Positions 24,620-35,076 of a stretch of DNA of 64,000 nucleotides are shown here, one piece after another. Below the pieces are notes generated by a model. The model ran no database searches. It was not told the origin of the DNA and saw only the letters and a list, made by a program, of their open reading frames with translations. The stretch is from Candidatus Zixiibacteriota bacterium (GTDB lineage: Bacteria; Zixibacteria; MSB-5A5; GN15; PGXB01): NCBI GenBank assembly GCA_016933955.1, contig JAFGTT010000027.1:124001-188000 (forward strand), in the 5' to 3' direction. Each line of letters starts with the position of its first letter. Position 1 is the stretch's first letter. A program made the position numbers and the translations under genes.

Positions 24620-25648
24620 TTAGAAATTGATCTTACCGGTGAAATACTGGTTGTTGTCGAAAAATTCCGTTTCATTCCAGGAGTATTCGAATGTTACATT
24701 GGTCTCTCCGAGTTTCAACACTACCCCGGCGCCGAAAGCCATTCCATAGAGATAATCTTCCTGATCCTGGTCGACCGTATAACCGGCCCGGAGGAAATAT
24801 TTCTCATCGAAGGCGTATTCGGCTCCAAGACGATAGAGGTCCTTGGAGAAGCTGTTCGATTCGAATGTTCCGTAAAAAGTCGCGCGACTTTGCTCGACAT
24901 TGAGGAAATCCATCGCTCCGCTGAGCTGGATATACGACGGAAGTTCAAATTGAACCGATTGCGCGCGGAAAGTCTTATTCGGCGAAACAACCGAATTCTG
25001 GCCCGGTGCGGGGACATCCCTGTCAAAGCCGGCACCCTCGAATGTCATCCCGGGACCGATATTCTTAAGGACAATACCCAGGCTCAGCCCCCGCCATTTG
25101 GTATCATAATTGATACCGAAATCGAAGGCCAAACCGCTGGCCGAAACCAGATCGATCGATTCGTTGATATACATACCGGTGACCCCGAAGGTAACTCGAT
25201 CGGTCAGAATCCGGGAATAAGTCAACCCGATTACCGAAAGGGCCGGGCTGTAAACATCCCCGGTTCCATCGACCGTTGAGGCGGTTTCGGTAGTTTTGAC
25301 GATATCGCCGATTGAAAGCACCTTGGCGGAAACGCCGATCGAACCGAAATCCTCAAAGGCTTTGGTTACGCCGAAAAAGTTGAGATCCATGTCGGCGAAA
25401 TACTGCAGATTGCAGAACATCGCTTCTGTTCCGTCAATCAGAGCCACGCCGGCCGGATTATAAAAAATCGCCTCGGCCCCGACCACATCGGCTCCTATTG
25501 CACCACCGAGAGCGGTTCCACGGGAACCGATCGGGATGCGGAGCTCCTGTGCCCCGGCCGTACCGATTTTCCTGTCTGACCCAGCCATACTTACTGCGGC
25601 GAAGGTCAGGACAATTATAACACAAATGATAATTGTTTTACTATTCAT
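24620..25648 (-). CDS. PorV/PorQ-like outer-membrane protein (UPF0164 type)
   Basis: The 342-residue product has a signal peptide ending AVSMAG and the characteristic PorV/UPF0164 opening: 'AGAQELRIPIGSRGTALGGA' then 'GAEAIFYNPAGVALIDGTE'. The rest is a FadL-like beta-barrel. In Bacteroidetes PorV is an outer-membrane partner of the type IX secretion system that shuttles substrates to the attachment complex. Here it lies 21 bases downstream of a large secreted protein with an FlgD-like C-terminus, a plausible client. AGGAGG is upstream of the ATG and a terminator follows. Confidence 0.85.
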   Translation of the reverse strand: MNSKTIIICVIIVLTFAAVSMAGSDRKIGTAGAQELRIPIGSRGTALGGAIGADVVGAEAIFYNPAGVALIDGTEAMFCNLQYFADMDLNFFGVTKAFEDFGSIGVSAKVLSIGDIVKTTETASTVDGTGDVYSPALSVIGLTYSRILTDRVTFGVTGMYINESIDLVSASGLAFDFGINYDTKWRGLSLGIVLKNIGPGMTFEGAGFDRDVPAPGQNSVVSPNKTFRAQSVQFELPSYIQLSGAMDFLNVEQSRATFYGTFESNSFSKDLYRLGAEYAFDEKYFLRAGYTVDQDQEDYLYGMAFGAGVVLKLGETNVTFEYSWNETEFFDNNQYFTGKINF

Positions 25649-25669
25649 ATTATCTGCTCCTGCCTCCTG

Positions 25670-28600
25670 TTAATAAGTATTAAGCTGTTCGACTTCAGGG
25701 AATACCGCCATCTTGCCATAGGTACTCCCGATTCCGGGAGCTTCCAGATACCAGATGTATATTCCCGCCGCTACAGGAAGACCCTGATCGGTGGCCAGAT
25801 CCCATATCGCCCAGCTCTGACCCGGTTGTTTGATTTGCAGGTCATCGGATTCCATTGTCCGCACCTTATCGCCAGCCAGATTAAAAATCCGGATAGTGAA
25901 ATCCTCGGGCACGCCCAGGAATCGCACCTGACGATCGAATTGATCGCGTTCATAGGCTGAATAGGCATAGTACGGATTCGGGACCACCCTGACATTATCC
26001 ATGGCCGATTTCCCCAGTGCCACATTACCCGTCACAGCCTCAGTTGTCGATATGGTATAAATATCATTGGCGTCAGCCGGATTGGCCCACTGGAATCTGA
26101 GAACATCGCCGCTGTCGATCACGGATGAAGCGGCACTCAACTGGATCCAGGCCCCATAAAGGAAATCAAAGTTGGAGCCGTCATAGAAATCTTCGGTGGT
26201 ATAATCGATATCACCGGTTCCGGCGTCGGACTCGTTGTCTCCGTCATAGGCGGATTTAAGCGGGAACAGGTATTCACGACTGCCATTATCCTCAAAGCTT
26301 GGATCCCAGGTGGAATCATAAACACTAGAACCGGCCATTTCGACAAAGGCCGCATTAACCTGATAGTCATTGATAACATCCCAGGCAATAAACGGTACCT
26401 GGAAATAACCCTGGTAACCATAATTGGGATCACAACCGCGGCAGTAATTATAGGCTCTCTGCCCCGAAGGATCGCGAGTTATCGGGATATCATCGGTAAA
26501 CCTTACCTCTACCGTGGTAAATGAATCTATCATGGTTTCAGGATCAAGATAGCCACCCCAGAAATAATATCCGAAATCGCAACCGCCATCGAAGAATGCC
26601 CCACCCCAGTTGACACCGGAAAGAGCCTTGCTATGAGCCGTATTATCATTATCGTAATAGACACCCTGGAAGCCGGGTTCATGGGCACCAATCACCTTGA
26701 ACTGGATACCGTCGAAAATCTCGTAGTTTTCATCGCCCGATTTATTGAACTGCCGTTTAAGCAATCTGTTATCGGTGGTGAGATCCCACAATTCCCAGAA
26801 CTGGTAAATCCGAACCCATTCCCCGTCCTGATAACCAAGAGTATCATAAGGTACAATGGTGGTATCCCAGGGAATCATGGTGGTATCTACCAGAGTATCA
26901 TCATAAAGAGGACGGAACCGTACCTGGTAGGTATGGCCGTTCACTTTATTGGGATCGATAATAATCGGTTGAATAACATCGCTTGAAGGAGATAGAAGAG
27001 AATCATACCGTTCCTGGACTACCGGTGCCAGGGCCGAACCCCAGTCGGAGCCGGGATTATCATCCTGCGGTGTAATTTCGATAGCCTGGATACGATTCTC
27101 AAGGAACCAAAGCCCCTTAGGAATGATAAACTCATCATCGGGCTTGGCCGGGTCGCTCTCATAATCCTGCCAGTCGGTATAGTCATATGAGTATGCGGTT
27201 ACGGCATAATAATATGTTTTGCCGTTATGCAATCTCCCGCCATTGATAAAGTCCTCGGTGATTTCAAGACCGTACCCTTTACCCTCATCAAGGCCATAAA
27301 CCACCGGCTGGTAAATGACGTCGCCAAGGTCTGCATTAAGGACGAAATCCTTAAGCATCCCATACCCATTCTTGATATCGAAAGTTTTAATTACCGTCCA
27401 GGGACCGACACTTGTTTCGCCCTGGTACACCACATAACCCTCGAATTCATGAGTCGGCTCGTCATATTCAACCTCTGAACGGTTGGTCCAGGTCAGTGTT
27501 ACTTCGCGATTATAGGCCTGGGCCGTCACAATCGGCCGCGAAGGAGGTTGTGGAATATTGAAATTAACATCATAGGCATACTGAGCCAGGATATCATAGA
27601 ACTTCAAAGCCGCCACAGAGGATATTCTATCCTTACCCTGACCGACCAGAATCGCGGCCACAACCACCTGGGTATCGCCCGGATTGAAAGTGAACGGACC
27701 GGTGCTGAGCATAAATCGCCGATCGGCCGGGTTGGAATCAACCCAGCCTGTTCCGGCTACCGGATCTCCGGCCCCGAAATACGTGGTAGTATCGCCGGTT
27801 TCCGGATCGATATAGGGTCCACCTGTTTCGACAGCATCAAGTCCCTTCATGTAATCATATGACTGTTGCGGAATATCCGGGTCGGTTCCATTAATATACT
27901 TATTAAAAGAACTCATCCCCAGAATCTTCATGTCCGGATAAACAGTGCTGTCATTCAGGATAGCTGTGTCACCCACCGAAGGAACCAGCGGACCCTGTAA
28001 AAAGTCGAATCCGACTGCCGGCGGAGTGGCACCATATGCATTGTCATTATTAGTGGCATTATAACAATAACCGAGCGAAAGAGTCGTGTCGCAACCAACA
28101 AAGTCATCCGAGGCACCACCCAGATCGGGATCCGCCCACAGAGAAACAAAAGTCGACTCGATCAAATTGTCGCCCTTATTGATAATAATCCATTTAGCAA
28201 AAATGGTATTCCCCAGGGCGCCCGGCAAATCGAAGCCGAAAAATGAAGCCTGTAATTCCACACCGAGCGGTTCGGTCCCCCCGCCATAGGCATTATACAT
28301 ATGGAGACCGCCATCATTAACGGCATCGTCGTTGAAGACAGTCCAGAGCATCTGATCGCCGATCAGAAGTGGAAGATCGGTTAATGTATCAATCGGCGCC
28401 CCATCGGCTATCACGTCCGGATCCTGCCATTCCGTATAATCATTGAAATGCAGAGTCGAATCCAGACGGGTATAGGGAATACCATCATTGGTATTCAATC
28501 CGGTTTTATTCGGATTTAACCAGACCGAACTGTCACCGTTTATTTTGTAAACTTTATACCTCGTCTGGTCGGCCTGAGCATGACCAGTTATATCCATTGG

Positions 28601-28954
28601 TCCCTGGATATATTCGGGCGTATCAAAGGCACCAACCGCCAGACGAATATCCCCATCAACCAGACCACCGACCCAGATGCCGGCCGAGAAAAGGACGGTC
28701 TTATCGGTTCCGGCAGGAAAATACAGACCGTCATTCTTGGCTGTTTCCAGCAACAAGGACCAGTCCTCGGCATACCCGCCCTGGTTGGTGACAAACATCT
28801 GCAGGTTGTTGACGTCTATCATGGTTCGAGTGTCGACTCCCATCGCGGAACCGGGCCCGGCCGGTTTCGCAGTCATTCCCGGAGGCAATGCCACGGCCAG
28901 CGAAGACAGGGAAATCAACACCGCCAAAGTAAATATAATGTGTTTTATTTTCAT
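25670..28954 (-). CDS. Large secreted protein with fibronectin-like and FlgD/T9SS-like C-terminal domains
   Basis: The 1094-residue product has a signal peptide (residues 1-23, ending AVAL). A long region rich in Asp, Asn and Tyr follows, then an Fn3-like segment ('QPPSRPIVTAQAYNREVTLT'). The last 100 residues form a C-terminal domain with 'NVRVVPNPYYAYSAYER', 'DFTIRIFNLAGDKVRTME' and 'GLPVAAGIYIWYLEAPG'. That C-terminus is the FlgD-Ig or type A sorting-like module common at the ends of T9SS clients and FCB surface proteins. The gene lies between a TonB-dependent receptor (18 bases upstream) and a PorV-like gene, so surface display is likely. I see no enzymatic motif. Confidence 0.75.
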   Translation of the reverse strand: MKIKHIIFTLAVLISLSSLAVALPPGMTAKPAGPGSAMGVDTRTMIDVNNLQMFVTNQGGYAEDWSLLLETAKNDGLYFPAGTDKTVLFSAGIWVGGLVDGDIRLAVGAFDTPEYIQGPMDITGHAQADQTRYKVYKINGDSSVWLNPNKTGLNTNDGIPYTRLDSTLHFNDYTEWQDPDVIADGAPIDTLTDLPLLIGDQMLWTVFNDDAVNDGGLHMYNAYGGGTEPLGVELQASFFGFDLPGALGNTIFAKWIIINKGDNLIESTFVSLWADPDLGGASDDFVGCDTTLSLGYCYNATNNDNAYGATPPAVGFDFLQGPLVPSVGDTAILNDSTVYPDMKILGMSSFNKYINGTDPDIPQQSYDYMKGLDAVETGGPYIDPETGDTTTYFGAGDPVAGTGWVDSNPADRRFMLSTGPFTFNPGDTQVVVAAILVGQGKDRISSVAALKFYDILAQYAYDVNFNIPQPPSRPIVTAQAYNREVTLTWTNRSEVEYDEPTHEFEGYVVYQGETSVGPWTVIKTFDIKNGYGMLKDFVLNADLGDVIYQPVVYGLDEGKGYGLEITEDFINGGRLHNGKTYYYAVTAYSYDYTDWQDYESDPAKPDDEFIIPKGLWFLENRIQAIEITPQDDNPGSDWGSALAPVVQERYDSLLSPSSDVIQPIIIDPNKVNGHTYQVRFRPLYDDTLVDTTMIPWDTTIVPYDTLGYQDGEWVRIYQFWELWDLTTDNRLLKRQFNKSGDENYEIFDGIQFKVIGAHEPGFQGVYYDNDNTAHSKALSGVNWGGAFFDGGCDFGYYFWGGYLDPETMIDSFTTVEVRFTDDIPITRDPSGQRAYNYCRGCDPNYGYQGYFQVPFIAWDVINDYQVNAAFVEMAGSSVYDSTWDPSFEDNGSREYLFPLKSAYDGDNESDAGTGDIDYTTEDFYDGSNFDFLYGAWIQLSAASSVIDSGDVLRFQWANPADANDIYTISTTEAVTGNVALGKSAMDNVRVVPNPYYAYSAYERDQFDRQVRFLGVPEDFTIRIFNLAGDKVRTMESDDLQIKQPGQSWAIWDLATDQGLPVAAGIYIWYLEAPGIGSTYGKMAVFPEVEQLNTY

Positions 28955-28972
28955 CCTTCATTACCTCCCTGG

Positions 28973-31906
28973 CTAAAAGCTCATCCTGATTCCAAAGCGA
29001 ACCTGTCGCGGTATATCGTAGTTACCCGGATCCTTCTCTTTCAATACGTATTTTTCGTAACCAGTCAATCCGGAAGCATCAGAAGCCGTATTATACGTAT
29101 CCATCCAGTTTTCCCCGGATTCGGTCGTCAACCAATAAGTCGACTCGGCACTTCCCGACGATTCATACACTGCCAGGACATTATCCCCATCGAGAAGGTT
29201 CAATACCCAGACATAAACATCGAGATTAGCTCGACCGATGTGGAAGGTTTTGCTGGCTTTCATATCGATCCGGAATTTCCAATCGGAGTACCTGGAATTT
29301 ACCGGGGCCGCCGGAGTGTATGACACCGAATAAAGAGTAATCGGGTCGGCGTCAAGTCGAACCGGCGAATAAGGCGTTCCGGAGGAAAGATCGAAAACGA
29401 AGTTCACGCCGGCGTTTTCCAGAGGATAGATGTTTCCAAGCATTGGGCCTTCACCCCGTCCGGTTCTTATATCGACAATACCGGTAAACTTGTGCCGCAT
29501 ATCAAATACCAGCGGAGCCGTCTGTACCGGAACCTCCGATGATACCCAGGCAATATTCTGCTGGGTGCCGGCAAAAGAACCGGTTCCATTGGCCCAGGAG
29601 AGCGTATAGGCCAGATCAAGAGAAATATTGTGCATCCGGCGCATTTTCAAGGAGAAATCCATTCCCTTGATGGTTCCGAAATCCTGATTGAAATAGATCG
29701 AATAGGCTTTTGGCTGAGCCGGGAAAGTGGCCACCTGGGTCAGGTTCTGGACATCCTTGTAAAAAGCCGTAACCTGGAAAGCCGTATTATCGCCGAGCTG
29801 GTGGTCGATTCCGAATTCGTAGGCCGTTGTTTTTTCAGGCTCCAGATTGGGATTCCCGAAGGGATAGAAATATCCGCCGGAATTGACCTTGTACTCATAG
29901 TAATCGTACCCGACATACAGGTTCTGCAGATCGGGACGCTGGAAAAACAGGCCATAGCTGACATGAAATACGGTCTTGTCGGATATCGGGAAAGCAACTC
30001 CCAGACGCGGCGAAAGTCGAGTCTCGGCCTTACTGTCTTCCAGATCGGTTCGATCAAGGACAATATTGGTCCCGCCCTCGGGGTCGAACGGATATTGCAG
30101 GTTCTTTACCCGTAGAGCCTTGCTGTCGAAATAATCCCAGCGTAAACCGGCATTAACCACCAGATCCTGCCACTCGAATTTATCCTGACCGTAGAATGCC
30201 AGGGTAATCGGGTGTTTAGCTTCATTTCTCCAATCCAGATCATCCGTTTCATTCCCGTATTCATCATAACCATAGCGGTCAATATCCTGTGAAGTCGGAT
30301 TGGTCGGGAAAAGGTGGCGGTAATACCGCAAAGTATGTCTCTGGAAATCGAGACCGAGTTTCATCAGGTGGTTGGGTGTAATCTGACTGGTTATATCGGC
30401 GTCGATTCCGATATAACTGGATTTCCTCTTGTACAGGTCATCCCAGACATGCCCTTCATCCCCGGCCAGAATATACATCCGGTCAGTAGTAGTATCATAA
30501 TCGTAAATATACTCCCACTCATCCGGTTCAGTCTCAATTGAATCAATCAGGGTGGTATCGATGACATAATCGAAAATCGTCTCGGTTTCGCCGTTGATAT
30601 CATCCCAGCTGTAGAAAAGACCGGTGGCGTCGAACGATGGCTGTCCGTTGGGTCTCTTGTACATTTCCAGATCGTCGAAATGAACACCATCTCCACGGAT
30701 ACGCTTCGTTACAAAATAGCTGACAGATGTCGAATAGAATGTCTCCGGGTTGAGAGTATGCGTCCACTTGGCATACATGGAATAGTTTTCATCTTCGTAC
30801 TTCGGAGAATGTTCGATATCGAAATAGTAATTGTGACGATATTCTTTCCAATTATCGAACGAATACATTCCGCCGATTTTAAGATTCATGTTGTCGTTGA
30901 ACTTAAGAGACAGCTTCCCTTGGCCACTCCAGCCCCCAAGGCTGTTGTGGGGAAGCGGATCATCAATAATGGAGGAAGGTTGACGGTCACCCTGCCAGCG
31001 TCGTTCGCCGGACAGGAAGAACGACGAACCGGACATGGCTTCCTCGAGAAACGGAATCGGGCCGCCGATATCGACCGAATAGTTATTGTAATCATAATTG
31101 TCCGATAGGACATTATCGGTAATAGCCTCGACCGATCCGGCAAATTCCGCCGTTCCTTCCTTGGTCGTGGCATTGATAACGCCGGAAGCCGCCCAGCCAT
31201 ACTCGGCCGGGAAACCGCCGGTCGAAATCTCGACCTCAGCCAGAGCGTTGTTGTTAATGTTGGTCGTCGAAACACCGGAAAGCGGATCCTGCTGCGAGAA
31301 GCCGTCGACATAGTAAGCAACTTCCGAAGAACGACCGCCGCGGATATTCAATTGCATTGAATTGGCCGCGGTCTGATGGCCGCCCCGTTGCCGCGTATTG
31401 GCGTTATCACGGAAACGCACGACACCCGCCTGTAGCCCCACGATATCTTCGTAACCGCGGGTCGGCAGATTCTGAATTTCCTCGGCTTCGACAACCTTGA
31501 GGGATGCCGTTTTGTCTTTAATAACCAGTGGACGTTCGGCTGTCACCACAATTGTTTTCCCCAATTCCAGAGCTTTCCTGGAAAGGGAATAATCAATATA
31601 CGATGTCAGGTCAACCGAAACATCGACGTTGGTCACTTCGACCGGAGCATAACCGATAAGTTCCGCCTTGAGAGTGTAATTTCCCGGCGGAACGTTGATG
31701 ATATAAAATTCACCGTTTTCATCGGTCAACGCTCCCATCTTGGTCCCGACGATAGATACCGCCACACCCGGTAAGACTTCACCGGTTTCCTCATTGATAA
31801 TCTTACCGGATATTTTACCGGTGGTGCCTGCGAGAAGGTCCTGCGGCAATATCAATATTAGTGCCAGACCAAGCACGATCGCCATAGAAATGATTTTTTT
31901 AACCAA
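28973..31906 (-). CDS. TonB-dependent receptor with N-terminal carboxypeptidase-regulatory-like domain
   Basis: The 977-residue outer-membrane receptor has a signal peptide and then a CarboxypepD_reg-like domain ('GTTGKISGKIINEETGEVLP', 'GALTDENGEFYIINVPPGNY'). A plug domain follows ('LNIRGGRSSEVAYYVDGF', 'VEISTGGFPAEYGWAASGVI'), and then a large beta-barrel ending in phenylalanine ('RQVRFGIRMSF'). The start codon is TTG at 31906 with AGGAGG 8 bases upstream; no ATG is better placed. A promoter lies at 32124-32152. It heads an operon with a large secreted protein and a PorV-like protein. The ligand is unknown. Confidence 0.92.
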   Translation of the reverse strand: MVKKIISMAIVLGLALILILPQDLLAGTTGKISGKIINEETGEVLPGVAVSIVGTKMGALTDENGEFYIINVPPGNYTLKAELIGYAPVEVTNVDVSVDLTSYIDYSLSRKALELGKTIVVTAERPLVIKDKTASLKVVEAEEIQNLPTRGYEDIVGLQAGVVRFRDNANTRQRGGHQTAANSMQLNIRGGRSSEVAYYVDGFSQQDPLSGVSTTNINNNALAEVEISTGGFPAEYGWAASGVINATTKEGTAEFAGSVEAITDNVLSDNYDYNNYSVDIGGPIPFLEEAMSGSSFFLSGERRWQGDRQPSSIIDDPLPHNSLGGWSGQGKLSLKFNDNMNLKIGGMYSFDNWKEYRHNYYFDIEHSPKYEDENYSMYAKWTHTLNPETFYSTSVSYFVTKRIRGDGVHFDDLEMYKRPNGQPSFDATGLFYSWDDINGETETIFDYVIDTTLIDSIETEPDEWEYIYDYDTTTDRMYILAGDEGHVWDDLYKRKSSYIGIDADITSQITPNHLMKLGLDFQRHTLRYYRHLFPTNPTSQDIDRYGYDEYGNETDDLDWRNEAKHPITLAFYGQDKFEWQDLVVNAGLRWDYFDSKALRVKNLQYPFDPEGGTNIVLDRTDLEDSKAETRLSPRLGVAFPISDKTVFHVSYGLFFQRPDLQNLYVGYDYYEYKVNSGGYFYPFGNPNLEPEKTTAYEFGIDHQLGDNTAFQVTAFYKDVQNLTQVATFPAQPKAYSIYFNQDFGTIKGMDFSLKMRRMHNISLDLAYTLSWANGTGSFAGTQQNIAWVSSEVPVQTAPLVFDMRHKFTGIVDIRTGRGEGPMLGNIYPLENAGVNFVFDLSSGTPYSPVRLDADPITLYSVSYTPAAPVNSRYSDWKFRIDMKASKTFHIGRANLDVYVWVLNLLDGDNVLAVYESSGSAESTYWLTTESGENWMDTYNTASDASGLTGYEKYVLKEKDPGNYDIPRQVRFGIRMSF

Positions 31907-32396
31907 TTCTATAACCTCCTTAAGTTTAAATTAGAATTTTCCGGGGAATAATGAAAAGAAAATTTCCCTCTTCCTCTCACCTCCTTGTGTTAACTGATCC
32001 CAAAAGTTTAGCTGTATATGATCAAAAATAAACTATCAAGGAGCCTATTGTCCACATTCTCGGCCATAACTCACCAGCCGCCTGTTGAAAAGGGTAATAT
32101 CCATATATGTTTACGGCTGATTCATATTAGATTTATGCCAGTTTCTTGTCAACAAAAAAAACCACCGGTTTCTTCCGCTTTTTTGCAGTAATTTCGCACA
32201 TCCTCATTATTAAAATCGGCTTCGAATCAAAAAAATTAAGCATTTATAGTCCCTTGAAAGGATTTTTACCTTATTTTCGCCCATTTACGGGGATGTCAGT
32301 ACGAATAAATATTTTCATCGATTTATATATGCCGTTGAATATTACTCCCCCCGGCTGATATAATTAAAATTTATATTTTAAGAAATAAGCGGATTT
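31907..32396 (-). other. 490-base intergenic region: TonB-receptor promoter and a leader of about 210 bases
   Basis: Reading the minus strand, the promoter at 32152-32124 is followed by a leader of about 210 bases that reaches the receptor start codon with AGGAGG close to it. I see no riboswitch consensus in the leader. The remainder (32153-32396), downstream of the transketolase stop, is AT-rich and holds no convincing gene or terminator. Confidence 0.5.
32124..32152 (-). promoter_or_regulatory. Promoter of the TonB receptor operon
   Basis: On the minus strand a perfect TTGACA (32152-32147) and TAATAT (32129-32124) are exactly 17 bases apart. Confidence 0.6.
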
Positions 32397-34409
32397 TTAT
32401 TCGATTTCCCCCAACAGCCGCAGGGCCCGCATGGCAATAAATTCCGCCGCCAGCTCGAATTCCTTGATTAACTGCCAGGGTTGACCGGACTCCCCGAAAC
32501 GATCGGGAATTCCGATCATATCGAATGGTACCCGATCCCCGGAGACAGGACGATTCTGCATCAGAGCCGCCGCGATAAGATTTCCCAGCCCTCCGACCTG
32601 ATGCTCCTCGGCCGTCAGGATCGCACCGGTTTCCACAGAGGCCCGGATGACCGCTTTTTTATCAAGGGGTTTAAGAGTATGCATATTGATTATGCGGGTC
32701 TCAAGATCATATTCTTCTTTCAAAATCCAGGCCGCCCTCATGACCTCGGCGCACTCCGGACCGCAGGAAACAATCGCCAGGTCTTCATTTTCATTCTTAT
32801 AATCCATGGATAGACAAATATCAAAAGCATCCAGAAACATATCCTTCTCGCCTCGGTAACGATAAATATTGGCGATCCCGAATTCAAAAGGAGTTTTTTC
32901 ATCGCTGACAATTGGTGTCGCCTCCCGTGCAAATCGGAGATATTTCGGCCCGGTAATATCAAACAGCATGCATCTGGTCATCTTTTCCGTTTCCACAGAA
33001 TCGATCGGCACCCCCAGCCTCATGTTGGGCATTCCACCCATGGCGAAAAAAGACTCCAGTTCCTGATGGGTCGCTCCGTCGGGGCCGACTGAAATACCGC
33101 CATGCGCCCCGACAATCAGAACGTTGTAATCGCCATAACAAACCGAAACCCGAATCTGATCGAGATTCCTGGCCGAGGAAAACACTCCGTAGGTGCCAAA
33201 AACCGGAATTTTGCCCTCTTTGGCCAATCCCGCCGCAACGGTGGTACCACTCTGTTCGGCCACTCCGACTGATATCCAGCGTTTTCGCCGTTCCGGGTGG
33301 TTTTTATAAAAATCCGAGATGGCAATTGAATCTGATATATCGGCCCCGATACAGACAATTCGTTCATCGTCCCCGTATTTATCCAGGGCCCGCCCGAATC
33401 CCTTCCGGGTCGGATCCATTTCTACCCGCATATTGGTTTGTTCATTCCACCAGTAATTCTTTGAGAATCGAGGGAGTTTCTCCCCCAGGTCTTTTTCCAC
33501 CCTTTCCAGATGCGTCTTCCCTATCCGGAAAAAGGTATCCTGGTCGAACTGTTTATCAAGGCCAAGTTCGGCCAGCGCCTGTTTCATCTGTTCCCGATCA
33601 GGCGGTCTGCCGTGCCAGCCGACCGCATCTTCCATGAAACTTACTCCCTTCCCTTTTACCGTGTGGGCAACAACGAGAGTCGGCCGGGTCTTTGATGATC
33701 GCGCCTGATCGAGCGTAACAATCAGGGCCGGAATATCATGACCATCAACTTCCAGCACATCCCATTTGAAGGCGCGATATTTATCGGCTATGGGATCGAT
33801 ACACTGAACATTGCGGGTATATCCGTCTATTTGCAGCCGGTTTTTATCGAGAATATTCACCAGATTACTCAGCCCGAAATTACCGGCTTCCATAACAGCC
33901 TCCCAGATTGAGCCTTCCTGATGTTCTCCATCCGAAGTAATCGTAAAAACCCGGTAATCGCGGCCGTCAAGACGGGCCGCCAGTGCCACCCCCACTCCGA
34001 CCGATAAACCCTGTCCCAGTGAACCGGATGAAATCTCGACCCCCGGAAGTTCTTTATGATGCGGATGTCCCTGGAAGGGAGAATGCAACATCCGTAGTTT
34101 TGCCAGTTCATTTTCCGGGAAATACCCCGAAACCGCCAGCGCGATATATAGCGCCGGTGCCTTGTGCCCGGCTGACCAGATTATCCTATCCCGATCCGTC
34201 CAGCCGGGATTGGACGGATCATGCCGCGCCGTCCTGAGATACAACACTGCCAGGACGTCCATCATCGAAAGCGTCCCCCCAGAATGACCGGAACCGGCCG
34301 AACAGAGTGATAGCATATCCAGACCGCGCATATAATTAGCCATGGTTTTGAGTTCGTCTTGAGTATATTTTCTAATGGTTTTGCCGGATTTCGAATTGAT
34401 CAGGGGCAT
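32397..34409 (-). CDS. tkt: Transketolase
   Basis: The 670-residue product is a full-length thiamine-diphosphate transketolase of the pentose phosphate pathway. Seen are the N-terminal 'GSGHSGGTLSMMDVLAVLYL', the ThDP/metal motif 'TSDGEHQEGSIWEAVMEAGN' with 'DKNRLQIDG', and the pyrimidine-domain segments 'VGVAEQSGTTVAAGLAKEG' and 'GAHGGISVGPDGATHQELE'. The C-terminal domain is complete. It is one polypeptide, not the split form found in some anaerobes. GGAGG lies just before the ATG. Confidence 0.93.
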   Translation of the reverse strand: MPLINSKSGKTIRKYTQDELKTMANYMRGLDMLSLCSAGSGHSGGTLSMMDVLAVLYLRTARHDPSNPGWTDRDRIIWSAGHKAPALYIALAVSGYFPENELAKLRMLHSPFQGHPHHKELPGVEISSGSLGQGLSVGVGVALAARLDGRDYRVFTITSDGEHQEGSIWEAVMEAGNFGLSNLVNILDKNRLQIDGYTRNVQCIDPIADKYRAFKWDVLEVDGHDIPALIVTLDQARSSKTRPTLVVAHTVKGKGVSFMEDAVGWHGRPPDREQMKQALAELGLDKQFDQDTFFRIGKTHLERVEKDLGEKLPRFSKNYWWNEQTNMRVEMDPTRKGFGRALDKYGDDERIVCIGADISDSIAISDFYKNHPERRKRWISVGVAEQSGTTVAAGLAKEGKIPVFGTYGVFSSARNLDQIRVSVCYGDYNVLIVGAHGGISVGPDGATHQELESFFAMGGMPNMRLGVPIDSVETEKMTRCMLFDITGPKYLRFAREATPIVSDEKTPFEFGIANIYRYRGEKDMFLDAFDICLSMDYKNENEDLAIVSCGPECAEVMRAAWILKEEYDLETRIINMHTLKPLDKKAVIRASVETGAILTAEEHQVGGLGNLIAAALMQNRPVSGDRVPFDMIGIPDRFGESGQPWQLIKEFELAAEFIAMRALRLLGEIE

Positions 34410-34490
34410 GGATCCTCCGCGATTATTATATCACACGGTTTTATGTCAGGATTGAAAATTAGAGGCGGCAACAGATAAAGTCAATCTTTT

Positions 34491-35072
34491 TCAGGATAAC
34501 TTGCGGATAATACGGAGTACTTTACTTTCAAGGTCACTCAAGGAGCTGCTGTTCACGATAACCAGATCGGCCCGGGCGCGCACAGCACGATAAGGTATTT
34601 GGGCATTCAGCCGCTGGCGAGCCTCTTTGAGAGTAAACCCTTTATCCATCAGACGCTTTATTTTGACTGCCCTGGGTGCATTGACCAAAATGGTGACATC
34701 CAATCGCCGATCCCAGTTCCAGTCCAGTAAAAGGGCGGCATCGATGACAACCATCTCAAATTTTTGCAAAGCCTGTTTGGTTTCCAAGTCCATCTGCCTT
34801 AAAAGATGGGGGTGGATCAGGGCGTTCAAACGATCCCTGCTCTTTTTTGATGAAAAGACCAGATCTCCCAGCCGACGCCGCCTGAGACGACCTCCGGGAG
34901 TGAGGATTTCCCGGCCGAATATGACGGCCAGCTTTTTTTTAAGAGCTGGGCTTTTCTCGACCACATCTTTGCCAATGCGATCAGCCGAGATAATAAACGC
35001 CCCGTGCTTTTTGAACAACGAGGCCACGGTTGATTTCCCGGAACCGATTTGACCTGTGATACCGATCAGCAT
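34491..35072 (-). CDS. coaE: Dephospho-CoA kinase
   Basis: The 193-residue product carries out the last step of coenzyme A synthesis. It has the P-loop 'GITGQIGSGKSTVASLFKK', the CoA-binding segment 'HGAFIISADRIGKDVV', 'LIHPHLLRQM' and 'VVIDAALLLDWNWD'. The length is normal for CoaE (about 200). It begins 4 bases after the polA stop and is the last gene of the polA run. Confidence 0.93.
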   Translation of the reverse strand: MLIGITGQIGSGKSTVASLFKKHGAFIISADRIGKDVVEKSPALKKKLAVIFGREILTPGGRLRRRRLGDLVFSSKKSRDRLNALIHPHLLRQMDLETKQALQKFEMVVIDAALLLDWNWDRRLDVTILVNAPRAVKIKRLMDKGFTLKEARQRLNAQIPYRAVRARADLVIVNSSSLSDLESKVLRIIRKLS

Positions 35073-35076
35073 GGAA

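Noticed and set aside
24602-25279. Open frame of 225 codons on the plus strand
   Set aside because: It is antisense to the PorV-like gene and begins beside its terminator; no ribosome site or domain is seen.
31909-31980. A 23-codon upstream frame in the TonB receptor leader
   Set aside because: Its GTG start abuts its AAGGAGG with no spacing, and the peptide has no recognisable features. The overlap with the receptor ribosome site is probably chance.
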